From Microbacterium enclense (lineage in GTDB: Bacteria; Actinomycetota; Actinomycetes; Actinomycetales; Microbacteriaceae): a DNA stretch of 64,000 bases. Position 1 is the stretch's first letter. Each line of letters starts with the position of its first letter. The stretch lies in contig CP116226.1 in NCBI GenBank assembly GCA_038182865.1, positions 2,728,001-2,792,000 on the forward strand. The letters are read 5' to 3'. The notes beneath the pieces are model-generated. The model did not search any database and was not told the origin of the DNA. It was given only the letters and a program-made list of their open reading frames with translations. Shown piece by piece: positions 25,172 through 34,562 of this stretch. The position numbers were made by a program, and so were the translations under genes.

Positions 25172-26715
25172 TGCAGGCACCCACGCGCAGCCTCGTGATC
25201 TGGTTCCCCGACTGGCCGATCACGGCGTTCGCCCACGAGGCGTCCTCGCCCCCGCGCGCCGACGCCCCGGTCGCGGTGTTCGCGAACAACACCGTCGTCG
25301 CCTGCTCGGCCGTCGCCCGTGCCCATGGGGTGCGCCGGGGGCAGCGCCGACGCGACGCGCAAGCCCTCTGCCCGGCCCTCGTGGTGATCGCCACCGACCC
25401 CGTCCGCGATGCGCGTGTGTTCGCCCCCGTCGTCGCGCGCATCGAGGACCACGCGCCGGGGGTGCAGATCGTCCGCCCCGGGCTGTGCGCGCTGCGTGCG
25501 CGGGGGCCCGCGCGGTACTACGGAGGCGAGGCCGAGGCCGCGCGTACACTCGTCGACCTCCTCACCGCCGAAGGGTTCTCCGGGATGAGGGCGAGCGTCG
25601 CCGACGGGGTCTTCACCGCCGGGCACGCCGCCCGGGCCGCCTCCGCCGACGAACCGGTACGGGTGGTGGCTCCGGGCGAGTCCGCGTCCTTCCTCGCGCC
25701 GCTGTCGGTGGCGGCCCTCGACGACGACGACCTGGCGAGCCTGCTCGCCCGCCTCGGTGTTCATACGCTCGGAGCTTTCGCCGCGATGCCGATGGAGCGT
25801 GTGCTCGAGCGCTTCGGTCCACGTGGCATCCGCCTGCACGCCTTGGCCGGCGGGCGCGATTCGCAACCCGTCGAGCCTCGCATCCCTCCGCCCGAACTGC
25901 ATCGCGACGTCGCGTTCGAGCCTCCCCTCGACCTCGCCGACCAGGTCGCCTTCGGCATGCGTGTGGCGGCCGAGGAGTTCATCGCCCACCTCGGCGCCCA
26001 GAATCTCGTGTGCACCGAACTCCGGGTCGTGCTGTCGGGGGAGCGCGGCGAACGGAGCGAACGCGTGTGGTTGCACCCCGGTTCTTTCGACGCGGCCGCG
26101 GTCGTCGACCGCGTGCGATGGCAACTCGCGGAAGACGGTCAGGGCATCTTCGGCAGCGGGGTGGCCGGTGTGCACATCGAGCCCGAGGCGGTGGATGATG
26201 CCGCGCACCACAGCAAGGGGCTCTTCGGCGCCGGTCCCGATGAGCGGGTGCACCACGCTCTCTCGCGTGTGCAGGCCATGCTCGGCCACCGCGGCGTGGT
26301 CACGCCGACGATCGGCGGGGGGCGCTGGCTCGCCGAACGGCAGGTGCTCGTGCCGTGGGGGGATCGGGCGGTGACGGCGAAGGACCGCGCCCGTCCGTGG
26401 CCGGGGAGCCTGCCCGATCCTCTGCCGGCCACCGTCTACCCGGAGCCGCGGCTCGTAGAGGTCACCGACATCGCGGGTGCGCCCGTCACGGTCGGAGAAC
26501 GCGACGTGTTGAGTGCTCCGCCCGCGGTACTCGTCACGGGAGAACAGCGTCGTCGTATCCGGGAGTGGGCGGGTCCCTGGCCCATCAGCGAGCGGGGGTG
26601 GGATCCTCTGCGGCGCCGCCGCGCCCACCGGTTCCAGGTGGTCGATGCCGACGGGGGTGCGTGGCTGCTGGTGGTCGAAGAAGGGGAGTGGCGGGCGGAG
26701 GGGCGTTATGACTGA
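25171..26715 (+). CDS. imuB: ImuB, Y-family polymerase-like mutasome hub
   Basis: 514 residues. The Y-family polymerase fold is recognisable (LVIWFPDWPITAF at the N-terminus, palm and finger residues, little-finger region to about 400), but the second acidic active-site pair is replaced by RPGL, as in mycobacterial ImuB, so it is probably not catalytic. In that system ImuB recruits DnaE2 to the sliding clamp. Start at ATG 25171 (TGATG overlap with imuA'); GTG 25168 is possible. The C-terminal region (about 400-514) should carry the interaction sites. Confidence 0.88.
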   Translation: MQAPTRSLVIWFPDWPITAFAHEASSPPRADAPVAVFANNTVVACSAVARAHGVRRGQRRRDAQALCPALVVIATDPVRDARVFAPVVARIEDHAPGVQIVRPGLCALRARGPARYYGGEAEAARTLVDLLTAEGFSGMRASVADGVFTAGHAARAASADEPVRVVAPGESASFLAPLSVAALDDDDLASLLARLGVHTLGAFAAMPMERVLERFGPRGIRLHALAGGRDSQPVEPRIPPPELHRDVAFEPPLDLADQVAFGMRVAAEEFIAHLGAQNLVCTELRVVLSGERGERSERVWLHPGSFDAAAVVDRVRWQLAEDGQGIFGSGVAGVHIEPEAVDDAAHHSKGLFGAGPDERVHHALSRVQAMLGHRGVVTPTIGGGRWLAERQVLVPWGDRAVTAKDRARPWPGSLPDPLPATVYPEPRLVEVTDIAGAPVTVGERDVLSAPPAVLVTGEQRRRIREWAGPWPISERGWDPLRRRRAHRFQVVDADGGAWLLVVEEGEWRAEGRYD

Positions 26716-26959
26716 GCCTGGTGCCATGTGGGTCGGATCCGCGCGCGCCGTCGGCCCCTGGCGCACCGCCGAGTCCCCGCACATTGTCGGCGCCCCGCGC
26801 GCCGCCGGTTCTTTGGGTGCCGTCGACCGTGTGCGCGCCGTCGACTCGGTCGACTGTCCAGAACACGCCGTAACGCCCCCGGGCGAAACGGCGTTTCCTG
26901 GACACTCGACCTGGAGTCGGGGCGCGGCCGGGCGGCGCATCGGGTCGGGGGCGCGCTGA
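26708..26959 (+). CDS. Small coupled ORF between imuB and dnaE2 (83 aa)
   Basis: Starts at an ATG that overlaps the imuB stop (26713-26715) and ends in a TGATG overlap with the dnaE2 start, exactly as expected of a coupled gene. Third codon positions are G or C in most of the first 55 codons. The middle encodes an imperfect hairpin (26855-26904). The peptide (MTEPGAMWVGSARAVGP...) has no recognised domain. It may be a genuine small accessory protein, or simply a translatable spacer that keeps dnaE2 coupled. Confidence 0.4.
   Translation: MTEPGAMWVGSARAVGPWRTAESPHIVGAPRAAGSLGAVDRVRAVDSVDCPEHAVTPPGETAFPGHSTWSRGAAGRRIGSGAR
26855..26904. repeat. Imperfect hairpin inside the imuB-dnaE2 spacer
   Basis: Arms 26855-26871 and 26888-26904 pair over 17 bases with two mismatches; the loop is GC-rich with a CCCGGG core. 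The sequence ACGCCGT...ACGGCGT resembles the M23 terminator stem at 22916. Located inside the operon, where a strong terminator would reduce dnaE2 expression. Confidence 0.6.
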
Positions 26960-29900
26960 TGGGATGGGCCAACCCGCCGGTGAAGTGGTCGGAGCTGGAG
27001 CGACTGCTCAGCGATGCCCGGCGGCCGACCGGTGCTCCGCCGAACGGTGACGGCGGAGACAGTCCCGCGTGGTCGCACAAACGGGGGGCGTACGTGCCCC
27101 CGACGATCGAACGCCCGGCCGATGCCGTGCCCTACGCCGAACTGCACGCGCACTCGTCGTACTCGTTCCTCGACGGGGCGTCGTCTCCCGAGGAGCTCGT
27201 CGAAGAGGCCGAGCGTCTGGGACTGCACGCGCTGGCGGTGACCGACCACGACGGGTTCTACGGGATCGTGCGTTTCGCCGAAGCGGCCGAGGCGCGGGCG
27301 GTGCACACCGTCTTCGGGGCGGAACTCTCCCTCGGACTCCCGGGCCCGCAGAACGGCGAGGCCGATCCTGCCGGATCCCACCTGCTCGTTCTCGCCCGCG
27401 GGGGGGAGGGATACCACCGTCTCGCTGCGGCGATCACCCACGCGCAGCTCACGGGGGCGGAGAAGGGGCGCCCCGTCTACGACCTCGCCGAGCTGGCCGA
27501 TCGTGCCGGCGGCCCCGGGGACCCGCACTGGGCGGTGCTCACCGGATGCCGGAAGGGCGCGGTGCGCACCGCGCTGGCATCCGAGGGTCCGGCGGGGGCG
27601 GCTCGCGAACTCGATGCACTCGTCGACCTGTTCGGCGTCGCCGCCGTCAACGTCGAGCTGATCGACCAGGGAAATCCCCTCGACTCGCGCCACAACGACG
27701 TGCTGGTCGGACTCGCGGCCGAGCGGGGGCTCCCGATCCTCGCGACGAACAACGTGCACTACGCCGCCCCGGAGAAAGAACTGCTCGCCGCGGCCGTCGC
27801 CGCTGTCCGAGCCAATCGCGGTCTCGATGAGCTCGACGGGTGGCTTCCCGCGCACGCCGGGGCGCACCTGCGTTCGGGCGCCGAGATGGCGGCCCGGTTC
27901 GCCCGTTATCCCGGTGCGGTGGCGCGCACCGTCACACTCGCCGACGAGCTCGCCTTCCCGCTCCGCCGGGCCAAGCCCGCCCTGCCCACGCAGAAGGTTC
28001 CCGAGGGACACACGCCCATGTCGTGGCTGCGGCACCTGGTGTGGGAAGCCGTGCCGCGCAAGTACCCGAACCTCTCCGCCGACGACCGCGACCGTATTGA
28101 ACGCGAGCTCGCCGTGATCGAGATGAAGGACTTCCCGGGGTACTTCCTCATCGTCTACGGCATCGTCAAAGAGGCGCGGGATCGCGGCATCCTGTGTCAG
28201 GGGCGCGGCTCCGCCGCGAACAGCGCGGTCTGCTACCTGCTCGAGATCACCGCGGTCGACTCGATCTTCTACAAGCTGCCCTTCGAACGGTTCCTGTCGA
28301 GCCTGCGCGACGAGGAGCCCGACATCGACGTCGACTTCGACTCGGACCGGCGTGAGGAGATCATCCAATGGGTCTACCGCGAGTACGGGCGCGAGCGCGC
28401 GGCGCAGGTGGCGAACGTCATCCAGTACCGGCCGAAGAACGCCGTGCGCGACATGGCCCGCGCGCTCGGGCACTCCCCGGGCCAGCAGGACGCGTGGTCG
28501 AAGCAGGTCGAGCGGTGGGGCGCGACGCTGGAGACCGGGGCCGATCACGACATCCCCGACCAGGTCATCGAGTTCGCGGCCGAACTGCTGAAGGCACCGC
28601 GGCATCTCGGTATCCATTCGGGGGGCATGGTGCTCACCGATCGCCCCGTCGGCGAAGTCGTGCCGATCGAGCACGCGCGCATGGAGGACCGCACCGTCAT
28701 CCAGTGGGACAAAGACGACGCCGCGTGGATGGGGCTGGTGAAGTTCGACCTGCTCGGGCTCGGCATGCTCGCGGCGTTGCAGTACTGCTTCGACCTGATC
28801 CGGGATGCCACGGGCGAGACGTGGGAGCTGTCGACGCTGCCCAAAGAAGAGAAGGCCGTGTACGACATGCTGTGTCGCGCCGACTCGATCGGCGTGTTCC
28901 AGGTGGAGTCCCGCGCGCAGATGGGCCTGCTTCCGCGCCTGCAGCCGCGGAAGTTCTACGACCTCGTCGTGCAGATCGCCCTCATCCGACCCGGACCCAT
29001 CCAGGGCGGTGCCGTCCACCCCTTCGTGCGGCGCAAGCTCGGGGAGGAGAAGATCACCTACGTCCATCCCAAGCTGAAGCCGGTGCTGGAGCGCACGATG
29101 GGGGTGCCGGTGTTCCAGGAGCAACTCATGCAGATGGCCGTGGCGATCGGCAACTGCTCCGCGGAGGATGCCGATCAGTTGCGCCGGGCCATGGGTTCCA
29201 AGCGCGGGCACGAACGGATCGACACCTTGCGCGAGAAGCTGTACGCCGGCATGGCCGAGAACGGGCTCGTCGGGCAGGTCGCCGACGATCTGTACGCCAA
29301 GATCCAGGCGTTCGCGAACTTCGGCTTCGCCGAGTCGCACTCGCTGTCGTTCGCGCTGCTGGTCTACGCGAGCTCGTGGATCAAACTGCACTATCCGGGG
29401 GTCTTCCTCGCGGGGTTGCTGCGGGCGCAGCCGATGGGGTTCTACTCACCGGCGACCCTGACAGCCGATGCGCGACGGCACGGCGTGCGCGTACGCCGAC
29501 CCGACCTGCTGCGGTCGGGGGTGGAGGCGGGGATGGAGCTCCTCGACGACGCCGGGTCGCGCGGGGCCACCGGGCTCGATGCGTGCACCGAGACCCACCA
29601 GCCGCCGACGGGGGAGTTCGATCGCTCCGCCCCCGATGAGACCGCCGCACACCGGCGGGACGGGGCGTTCGCCGTGCGATTGGGGCTGGCGGGGGTCACG
29701 GGGATTGGCGTGAAGGTGGCCGAACGGATCGTCGCCGAGCGAGAGCGGGGAGGTCCGTACCGCGATATGCGGGACCTCGTGCGGCGCACGGGGCTGATCA
29801 CCTCTCAGCTCGAGGCGCTCGCCACCGCGGGGGCCTTCGAGAGCCTGGGCCACTCGCGGCGCGAGGCGATCTGGCTGTCGGGATCTGCGGCCCAGGACCG

Positions 29901-30372
29901 CCTCGAGTTCCTGCCCGACTCGCTCGTGGCGGTGCAGCCGCCGCTGTTCACCGACCCGACGAGCTACGAACTGCTCGCGTCCGATCTGTGGGCCACGGGA
30001 CTGTCCACCGACGATCACCCCCTCACGCACTTCCGCTCGGCTCTCGATGCGCGCGGCGTGCTCACCTCGCGCGAGCTCCATACGGCCGAAACCGACCGTC
30101 GCATCGAGGTGGCGGGACTCGTCACCCATCGTCAACGCCCGGCCACGGCATCCGGAATCACGTTCCTCAACCTCGAAGACGAGCACGGCCTGATGAACAT
30201 CATCTGCTCGGTGGGGGTCTGGAACCGCTATCGGCGCATCGCGCGCGAATCGCCCGCGCTGATCGTGCGGGGGATGCTCGAACGCTCGGTCGAAGGTGTC
30301 ACCAACGTCGTCGCCGACGCGTTCACCGATCTTCGCGTGGGCGTGTCCCACGCCTCGCGGGACTTCCGATGA
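26959..30372 (+). CDS. dnaE2: Error-prone DNA polymerase DnaE2
   Basis: 1137-residue C-family polymerase used for damage-induced mutagenesis. The N-terminal PHP domain (about 55-300) begins YAELHAHSSYSFLDGASSPEE; the polymerase core has the catalytic Asp pair in PDIDVDFDSDRR and the third Asp in KFDLLGLGM; helix-hairpin-helix and OB domains follow (IEVAGLVTHRQRP, MNIICSVGVW). The ATG at 26959 overlaps the preceding small ORF; earlier in-frame starts give unlikely Arg-rich peptides. It forms the imuA'-imuB-dnaE2 mutasome and is expected to be SOS-inducible. The PHP and the C-terminal OB region fit DnaE2 rather than replicative DnaE1. Confidence 0.95.
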   Translation: MGWANPPVKWSELERLLSDARRPTGAPPNGDGGDSPAWSHKRGAYVPPTIERPADAVPYAELHAHSSYSFLDGASSPEELVEEAERLGLHALAVTDHDGFYGIVRFAEAAEARAVHTVFGAELSLGLPGPQNGEADPAGSHLLVLARGGEGYHRLAAAITHAQLTGAEKGRPVYDLAELADRAGGPGDPHWAVLTGCRKGAVRTALASEGPAGAARELDALVDLFGVAAVNVELIDQGNPLDSRHNDVLVGLAAERGLPILATNNVHYAAPEKELLAAAVAAVRANRGLDELDGWLPAHAGAHLRSGAEMAARFARYPGAVARTVTLADELAFPLRRAKPALPTQKVPEGHTPMSWLRHLVWEAVPRKYPNLSADDRDRIERELAVIEMKDFPGYFLIVYGIVKEARDRGILCQGRGSAANSAVCYLLEITAVDSIFYKLPFERFLSSLRDEEPDIDVDFDSDRREEIIQWVYREYGRERAAQVANVIQYRPKNAVRDMARALGHSPGQQDAWSKQVERWGATLETGADHDIPDQVIEFAAELLKAPRHLGIHSGGMVLTDRPVGEVVPIEHARMEDRTVIQWDKDDAAWMGLVKFDLLGLGMLAALQYCFDLIRDATGETWELSTLPKEEKAVYDMLCRADSIGVFQVESRAQMGLLPRLQPRKFYDLVVQIALIRPGPIQGGAVHPFVRRKLGEEKITYVHPKLKPVLERTMGVPVFQEQLMQMAVAIGNCSAEDADQLRRAMGSKRGHERIDTLREKLYAGMAENGLVGQVADDLYAKIQAFANFGFAESHSLSFALLVYASSWIKLHYPGVFLAGLLRAQPMGFYSPATLTADARRHGVRVRRPDLLRSGVEAGMELLDDAGSRGATGLDACTETHQPPTGEFDRSAPDETAAHRRDGAFAVRLGLAGVTGIGVKVAERIVAERERGGPYRDMRDLVRRTGLITSQLEALATAGAFESLGHSRREAIWLSGSAAQDRLEFLPDSLVAVQPPLFTDPTSYELLASDLWATGLSTDDHPLTHFRSALDARGVLTSRELHTAETDRRIEVAGLVTHRQRPATASGITFLNLEDEHGLMNIICSVGVWNRYRRIARESPALIVRGMLERSVEGVTNVVADAFTDLRVGVSHASRDFR

Positions 30373-30430
30373 CATCGCGCTCCCTCACTAGACTCGGGGC
30401 ACCCGCAACGATTCAACGAGGGGGATCACC

Positions 30431-31657
30431 ATGACCGACACTCCGACTCCGCCGGAAGGCTGGTATCCCGACCCCGCCGGAAGCGGCGGCACCCGCCGCT
30501 GGGACGGGACCGCGTGGACGGACGACGTGCGATCGGCCGGGCTGGAGCAGGCGGATGCCGCGACCGCCGACGCCGGTTCCGCCCCGGGTGAGCGCGAGGC
30601 CTCGGCGGGCGAGCGCTCGGCTGAAACCGCCTCGCGGAGCGACACCGCGGCGGATGTTCCCGCCGTGGAGGTTCCCGCGGTGGCGGAATCGGATGTCGCG
30701 TCGGCAGTGACTGCCGGGTCGGAGACACCGGCTGCTTCCGCGCCCACGGCGCCTTCTGCGCCGGCAGCACCCGTCGCGCCCACCGCCGATGCTTCCGCCG
30801 CGTCCAGCGCGCACACGACCGACGCCGTTGCGTCCCGCGAGCCCGGCGAATCCGCGTCGCCCGCCGCGCCGGCCGCGCCTGCGGTGCCGCCCGCCCCGGC
30901 AGCACCCGTCGCCGGACCGGCGGCACCCCCTGCCGCCGCCCCCGGGTATCCGGCCGCCCCCGCGGCACCGACGGGGGCGCCCGCGTACTCCAGTGCCCCG
31001 GGCTACGCCGCGGCCGTCACCGCCACGGGCTACGCCGCGGCCGCCGGGGCTGCGCCCGGCCACCCTGGCGCCCCCGGAACCGTTGCCCCCGGGGGAACAC
31101 CCGGCTACCCCGTCGCCCCGACGGGTGCCGCGACGCCGGCCCGACCCGAGGCGTCCACCGACACGATCTGGGTGTGGCTGATCGTCGCCCTGCCGCTGGT
31201 GCAACTGATCGCGTTGTTCCTGTTCGACTGGCGTTCCCTCATCGAACAGAGCATCTACACGGCCATGCTCTCCGAGCAGGGCTCGTACTCGTCGTCGGTC
31301 ATGAACTTCTCCCTGGAAACGACCTTCCTCGGACTGGGCGCCAGCCTTCTCGGGCTGCTCATCGGCGGCCTGAGCGTGCTCTTCGCGTTCCTCGACTGGC
31401 GCCAGCTGCGGGCCCGTGGCATCCAGAAGCCTTTCCACTGGGCATGGGCCTTCTTCGTCTTCGTGGTCACCGCGGGTGTCTACGTGATCGGCCGCGGCAT
31501 CGTGCTGCGTCGTCAGACCGGCAAGGGCCTCGGCCCGGTCTGGGGCTTCATCGGCGTGACGGCCGTGTCGATCGTCATCACGACGATCTGGGCTGTCATC
31601 CTCCTGCGTGACGTCCTCTCGCTCATCCAGCAGATCGCCTATTACTACAGCTATTGA
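30431..31657 (+). CDS. DUF2510 membrane protein with Pro/Ala-rich linker
   Basis: 408 residues. An N-terminal DUF2510 motif (PPEGWYPDPAGSGGTRRWDGTAWT, about 7-32) is followed by about 200 residues of Ala/Pro/Ser-rich disordered sequence with GYP/GYA repeats, then four hydrophobic helices (about 245-400) ending in a Tyr-rich tail. DUF2510 proteins of actinobacteria are membrane-associated with unknown role. Start at ATG 30431 after GAGGGGG. A terminator hairpin follows the stop. Confidence 0.82.
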   Translation: MTDTPTPPEGWYPDPAGSGGTRRWDGTAWTDDVRSAGLEQADAATADAGSAPGEREASAGERSAETASRSDTAADVPAVEVPAVAESDVASAVTAGSETPAASAPTAPSAPAAPVAPTADASAASSAHTTDAVASREPGESASPAAPAAPAVPPAPAAPVAGPAAPPAAAPGYPAAPAAPTGAPAYSSAPGYAAAVTATGYAAAAGAAPGHPGAPGTVAPGGTPGYPVAPTGAATPARPEASTDTIWVWLIVALPLVQLIALFLFDWRSLIEQSIYTAMLSEQGSYSSSVMNFSLETTFLGLGASLLGLLIGGLSVLFAFLDWRQLRARGIQKPFHWAWAFFVFVVTAGVYVIGRGIVLRRQTGKGLGPVWGFIGVTAVSIVITTIWAVILLRDVLSLIQQIAYYYSY

Positions 31658-31665
31658 GTCTCAGG

Positions 31666-31699
31666 GCCGACGGCGGGGAAAACACCTCCCGCCGTCGGC
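31666..31699 (+). terminator. Terminator of the DUF2510 gene
   Basis: A 12-bp stem (GCCGACGGCGGG at 31666-31677 with CCCGCCGTCGGC at 31688-31699) with a 10-base A-rich loop, nine bases after the stop codon. Confidence 0.8.
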
Positions 31700-31818
31700 T
31701 CGTGTGACGTGCGGTGACGCCGTGTCTCCGTGGGTGACGCCGACCGGCCCGGACCTCGCCCGCACACGTACGCTCCTGGAACCGGCGCTCGACGCCGATC
31801 CCGCCCGGGAGGCGACGC

Positions 31819-32484
31819 GTGTCCACCCCATCCATCGCTCAGCAGGTCGACGACTTCAACACGGGATTCGAAGCCCAGATCGGTGACCGGTTGTCTGCGG
31901 TCTTCGCGGGCGAGCAATCCGACCTGCGGGATGCGGGAGTGCCTTCCGCCGCTCGCGGGGTCGGTGATGCCGCCCCCGATGCCGAGCTGCTCACCGCGGA
32001 CGGTGCGCCGGTCACATTCTCCGCCGCGCTCGACGGGACCGTGTCGGTCGTCGTGTTCTACCGCGGTGCCTGGTGCCCCTACTGCAACATCGCCTTGCGC
32101 TCCTATCAGGAGAACCTTGTTCCCGCCCTCGCGCAGCGAGGCGCGAAGCTCATCGCCATCTCGCCGCAGACCCCCGACGGCTCCGCGCAGAGCATCACCA
32201 ACGGCGCGCTCGAGTTCACCGTGCTCTCCGATCCGACGAACGTGCTCGCCGAGCAGTTCGGCATCGTCACCGAGCCGAGCGCCGAAGCGCGAGCGGCGCA
32301 CACCGAGCTCGGCTTCGACGTGGCGGACAGCAACGCCGACCAGACGGCGCGCATCCCGTTCCCCTCGGTCTACGTCATCGATGCGGCCGGGATCGTGCGC
32401 TTCGCCGACGTCCACGTCGACTACACGACGCGCACCGAGGTGGACGAGATCGTCGCCGCGGTCGATCGCCTGCGGAGCGAGTGA
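31819..32484 (+). CDS. Peroxiredoxin-like (AhpC/TSA) thioredoxin-fold protein
   Basis: 221 residues with a helical N-terminal extension and an AhpC/TSA-type thioredoxin fold from about residue 50. The redox centre is FYRGAWCPYCNIAL, giving a CPYC pair; this differs from the classical TxxC peroxidatic site and suggests a thiol reductase or an unusual peroxiredoxin. The rest (LIAISPQTPDG, VLSDPTNVLAEQFGI, PFPSVYVID) is canonical. GTG start behind GGGAGGC. Likely cytoplasmic peroxide or disulfide handling. Confidence 0.85.
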   Translation: MSTPSIAQQVDDFNTGFEAQIGDRLSAVFAGEQSDLRDAGVPSAARGVGDAAPDAELLTADGAPVTFSAALDGTVSVVVFYRGAWCPYCNIALRSYQENLVPALAQRGAKLIAISPQTPDGSAQSITNGALEFTVLSDPTNVLAEQFGIVTEPSAEARAAHTELGFDVADSNADQTARIPFPSVYVIDAAGIVRFADVHVDYTTRTEVDEIVAAVDRLRSE

Positions 32485-32491
32485 CGACGCC

Positions 32492-33694
32492 TCAGGTCCG
32501 GCGCGCGGCGAGAACGGCGTCGAGGAGCGCGTGCGCCGTCTCGTCCTTCGATCCGGATGCCGTCGCGACGACCTCCCCGTCGCGCCCGACGATCATCAGT
32601 GCGTTGTCGGTCGACTCGAAGCCCCGCGTCCACCCCACGGCGTTCGCGGCGAGGAGATCCACGCCCTTGCGGGCAGCCTTCGTGCGAGCACGCTCGAGGA
32701 GCTCATCGTCGTCGCGGACCGTCTCGGCGGCGAAGGCGACGATCGTCTGCCCGCCGCGACGCGACGCGACGAGACCGGCGACGATGTCGCGGTTCTCCAC
32801 GAGTTCGAGCGTCAGGCCGCCGGGGGTCTCCTGCTTGCGGAGCTTGTGCTCCGACACCGACGCCACGGAGTAGTCCGCCACCGCTGCGGCCATGATGACG
32901 ACATCGGCGTCGGGGGCCGTGGCATCCATTGCCCTGCCGAGTTCGTCGGCGGTGCTGACGGCGATGACCTCGACGCGCGGATCGGGATGGACGTCGGCGT
33001 CGAGGTGGGCGGCGACGAGCGTCACGTCGGCTCCGCGGTCGGCGGCGGCACGCGCGATCGCGACGCCCTGGCGCCCGCTCGAGCGGTTGCCGAGGAAACG
33101 GACGGGATCGATCGGCTCCCGTGTCCCCCCGGCGCTGACGACGATGGACACCCCGTCGAGATCGCGGGGGCGTTCGACGAGGGCGAGGGCGGCCGCCACG
33201 ATCTCCTCGGGCTCGGACATCCGGCCCGGCCCGGAATCTCCGCCCGTGAGCGCTCCGTCGGCAGGACCCACGACGTGGACGCCGCGTGCCCGCAGCACCT
33301 CCATGTTGTGCGTCGTCGCGGGGTGCCGCCACATCTCGGTGTGCATCGCGGGCGCCACGACGACCGGAGCGGTCGTTGCGAGCAGCGTCGTACCGAGGAG
33401 GTCGGATGCGAGGCCCGCGGTCATCGCGGCGAGGGTGTTCGCGGTGGCGGGGGCGACGATCACGAGATCGGCCGACTGCCCGAGGGCGACGTGGCGGACG
33501 CGGGCCACATCGTCGTGAACGGACGTCGTGACCGGATTGCGGCTGATCGCCTCCCACGTGGGCGATCCGACGAAGCGCAGCGCGTCGTCGGTGGGGATGA
33601 CGTGGACGTCGTGCCCGGCCTTCACGAGAAGCCGCACGAGACCCACGGTCTTGTACGCGGCGATTCCTCCGGTGACTCCGACGACGATGAACAT
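32492..33694 (-). CDS. coaBC: CoaBC: phosphopantothenoylcysteine decarboxylase / phosphopantothenate-cysteine ligase
   Basis: 400-residue bifunctional enzyme of coenzyme A synthesis. The N-terminal flavoprotein decarboxylase (1-180) has the GVTGGIAAYK FMN loop, the APATANT active-site strand and the PAMHTEMW segment (His in place of the usual Asn is seen in relatives). The C-terminal synthetase (about 185-400) starts VVSAGGTREPIDPVR and has NRSSGRQG and the KLRKQ loop. Both halves look intact. On the minus strand an AAGACT hexamer lies 6 nt before the ATG. Confidence 0.96.
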   Translation of the reverse strand: MFIVVGVTGGIAAYKTVGLVRLLVKAGHDVHVIPTDDALRFVGSPTWEAISRNPVTTSVHDDVARVRHVALGQSADLVIVAPATANTLAAMTAGLASDLLGTTLLATTAPVVVAPAMHTEMWRHPATTHNMEVLRARGVHVVGPADGALTGGDSGPGRMSEPEEIVAAALALVERPRDLDGVSIVVSAGGTREPIDPVRFLGNRSSGRQGVAIARAAADRGADVTLVAAHLDADVHPDPRVEVIAVSTADELGRAMDATAPDADVVIMAAAVADYSVASVSEHKLRKQETPGGLTLELVENRDIVAGLVASRRGGQTIVAFAAETVRDDDELLERARTKAARKGVDLLAANAVGWTRGFESTDNALMIVGRDGEVVATASGSKDETAHALLDAVLAARRT

Positions 33695-33813
33695 CGCCCC
33701 AGTCTTTCAGGTGGGGGTCGCTGGCGGCGGCACGGCGCCGCCGTGGCGGATGTGCGGAACGGCAGGGGGAGGCGCGCGGCCGACACTGTGGCGGCGCGGG
33801 TAGCGTGGGACGG

Positions 33814-34548
33814 GTGTGCACCGTCGTCATCGATGTCCCCGCCGAGCCGGGTGACCCGGTGCGTCTCCTCGCCGTCCGCGACGAGGACCGGGAGCGGCCC
33901 TGGCGAGGGCTCGGACCGTGGTGGCCCGATCGCCCCGACGTCCTGGGCGTTCGAGATGACCGCGCCGGGGGCGCGTGGCTCGCGATCGATCCCGTCCGGA
34001 GCCGGCTCGCCGTCCTGCTCAACCGAGAGGACCTGTCCACGCGCGGTGACGACGAGGTCGTCAGCCGCGGCGCCATCGCCCTCGACGCGTTGGGCGACGG
34101 CATCCCTGACATGCCCCCCACCCGCGGCTTCAACCTCGTCGAGGTGGATGCCACGGGCGCCCACCTCGTCGAATGGGACGGACTTCGCTCGCGCCGGACA
34201 CGTCTCGGTCCCGGCACCCACATGATCGCGCACCACGCCGTCGACGATCCGAGCACTCCGCGCATCGCCCGCTGGCTCGAGGAGTTCCGGCGGGCGGGAA
34301 TCCAGACGGGTGCCGCATGGTGGGAGCCGTGGATGCGGGTCGTGCAGGAGTCGACCTCCGATCCCGGCTCGTCGGTCCTACGTCGGGACGCTCACGACGA
34401 TCTCGTGCTGGAGTCGCTCCTCGTGTGCGCGGCGAGCATCGGGGCCGACGGGGTCGAGGTGCGCGAAGCGGCGCTGGCCGAACCCGGGCGGTGGGACCCC
34501 GAGCTTCCCGCTCGGCTCCTCGCGGGCGACCCCACGACACGGCGGTAG
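33814..34548 (+). CDS. NRDE (TANGO2-like) family protein
   Basis: 244 residues. The mature N-terminus Cys2 after the start (V-C-T-V-V-I) fits NRDE/TANGO2 proteins, which are N-terminal-nucleophile-type folds; here the eponymous motif appears as NREDL. The central TRGFNLVEVDATG and AHHAVDDPSTPR segments also fit. Role unknown; eukaryotic relatives are linked to lipid/heme handling. The GTG at 33814 lies 7 nt after TAGCGT (33801-33806), so the protein probably begins exactly here and the mRNA is leaderless. The gene stops within the -10 box of tRNA-Arg. Confidence 0.75.
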   Translation: MCTVVIDVPAEPGDPVRLLAVRDEDRERPWRGLGPWWPDRPDVLGVRDDRAGGAWLAIDPVRSRLAVLLNREDLSTRGDDEVVSRGAIALDALGDGIPDMPPTRGFNLVEVDATGAHLVEWDGLRSRRTRLGPGTHMIAHHAVDDPSTPRIARWLEEFRRAGIQTGAAWWEPWMRVVQESTSDPGSSVLRRDAHDDLVLESLLVCAASIGADGVEVREAALAEPGRWDPELPARLLAGDPTTRR

Positions 34549-34562
34549 GCTGGTGGCATCCC

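Noticed and set aside
24997..29391. Open frame of about 1460 codons antisense to imuB and dnaE2
   Set aside because: It is the expected mirror of GC3-rich coding sequence on the other strand. Its product is an Arg/His/Gly/Val-rich string with no domain, whereas the plus strand encodes recognised proteins.
30413..31438. Minus-strand Gly/Arg-rich frame opposite the DUF2510 gene
   Set aside because: Complement of the Ala/Pro-rich linker; no start signals.
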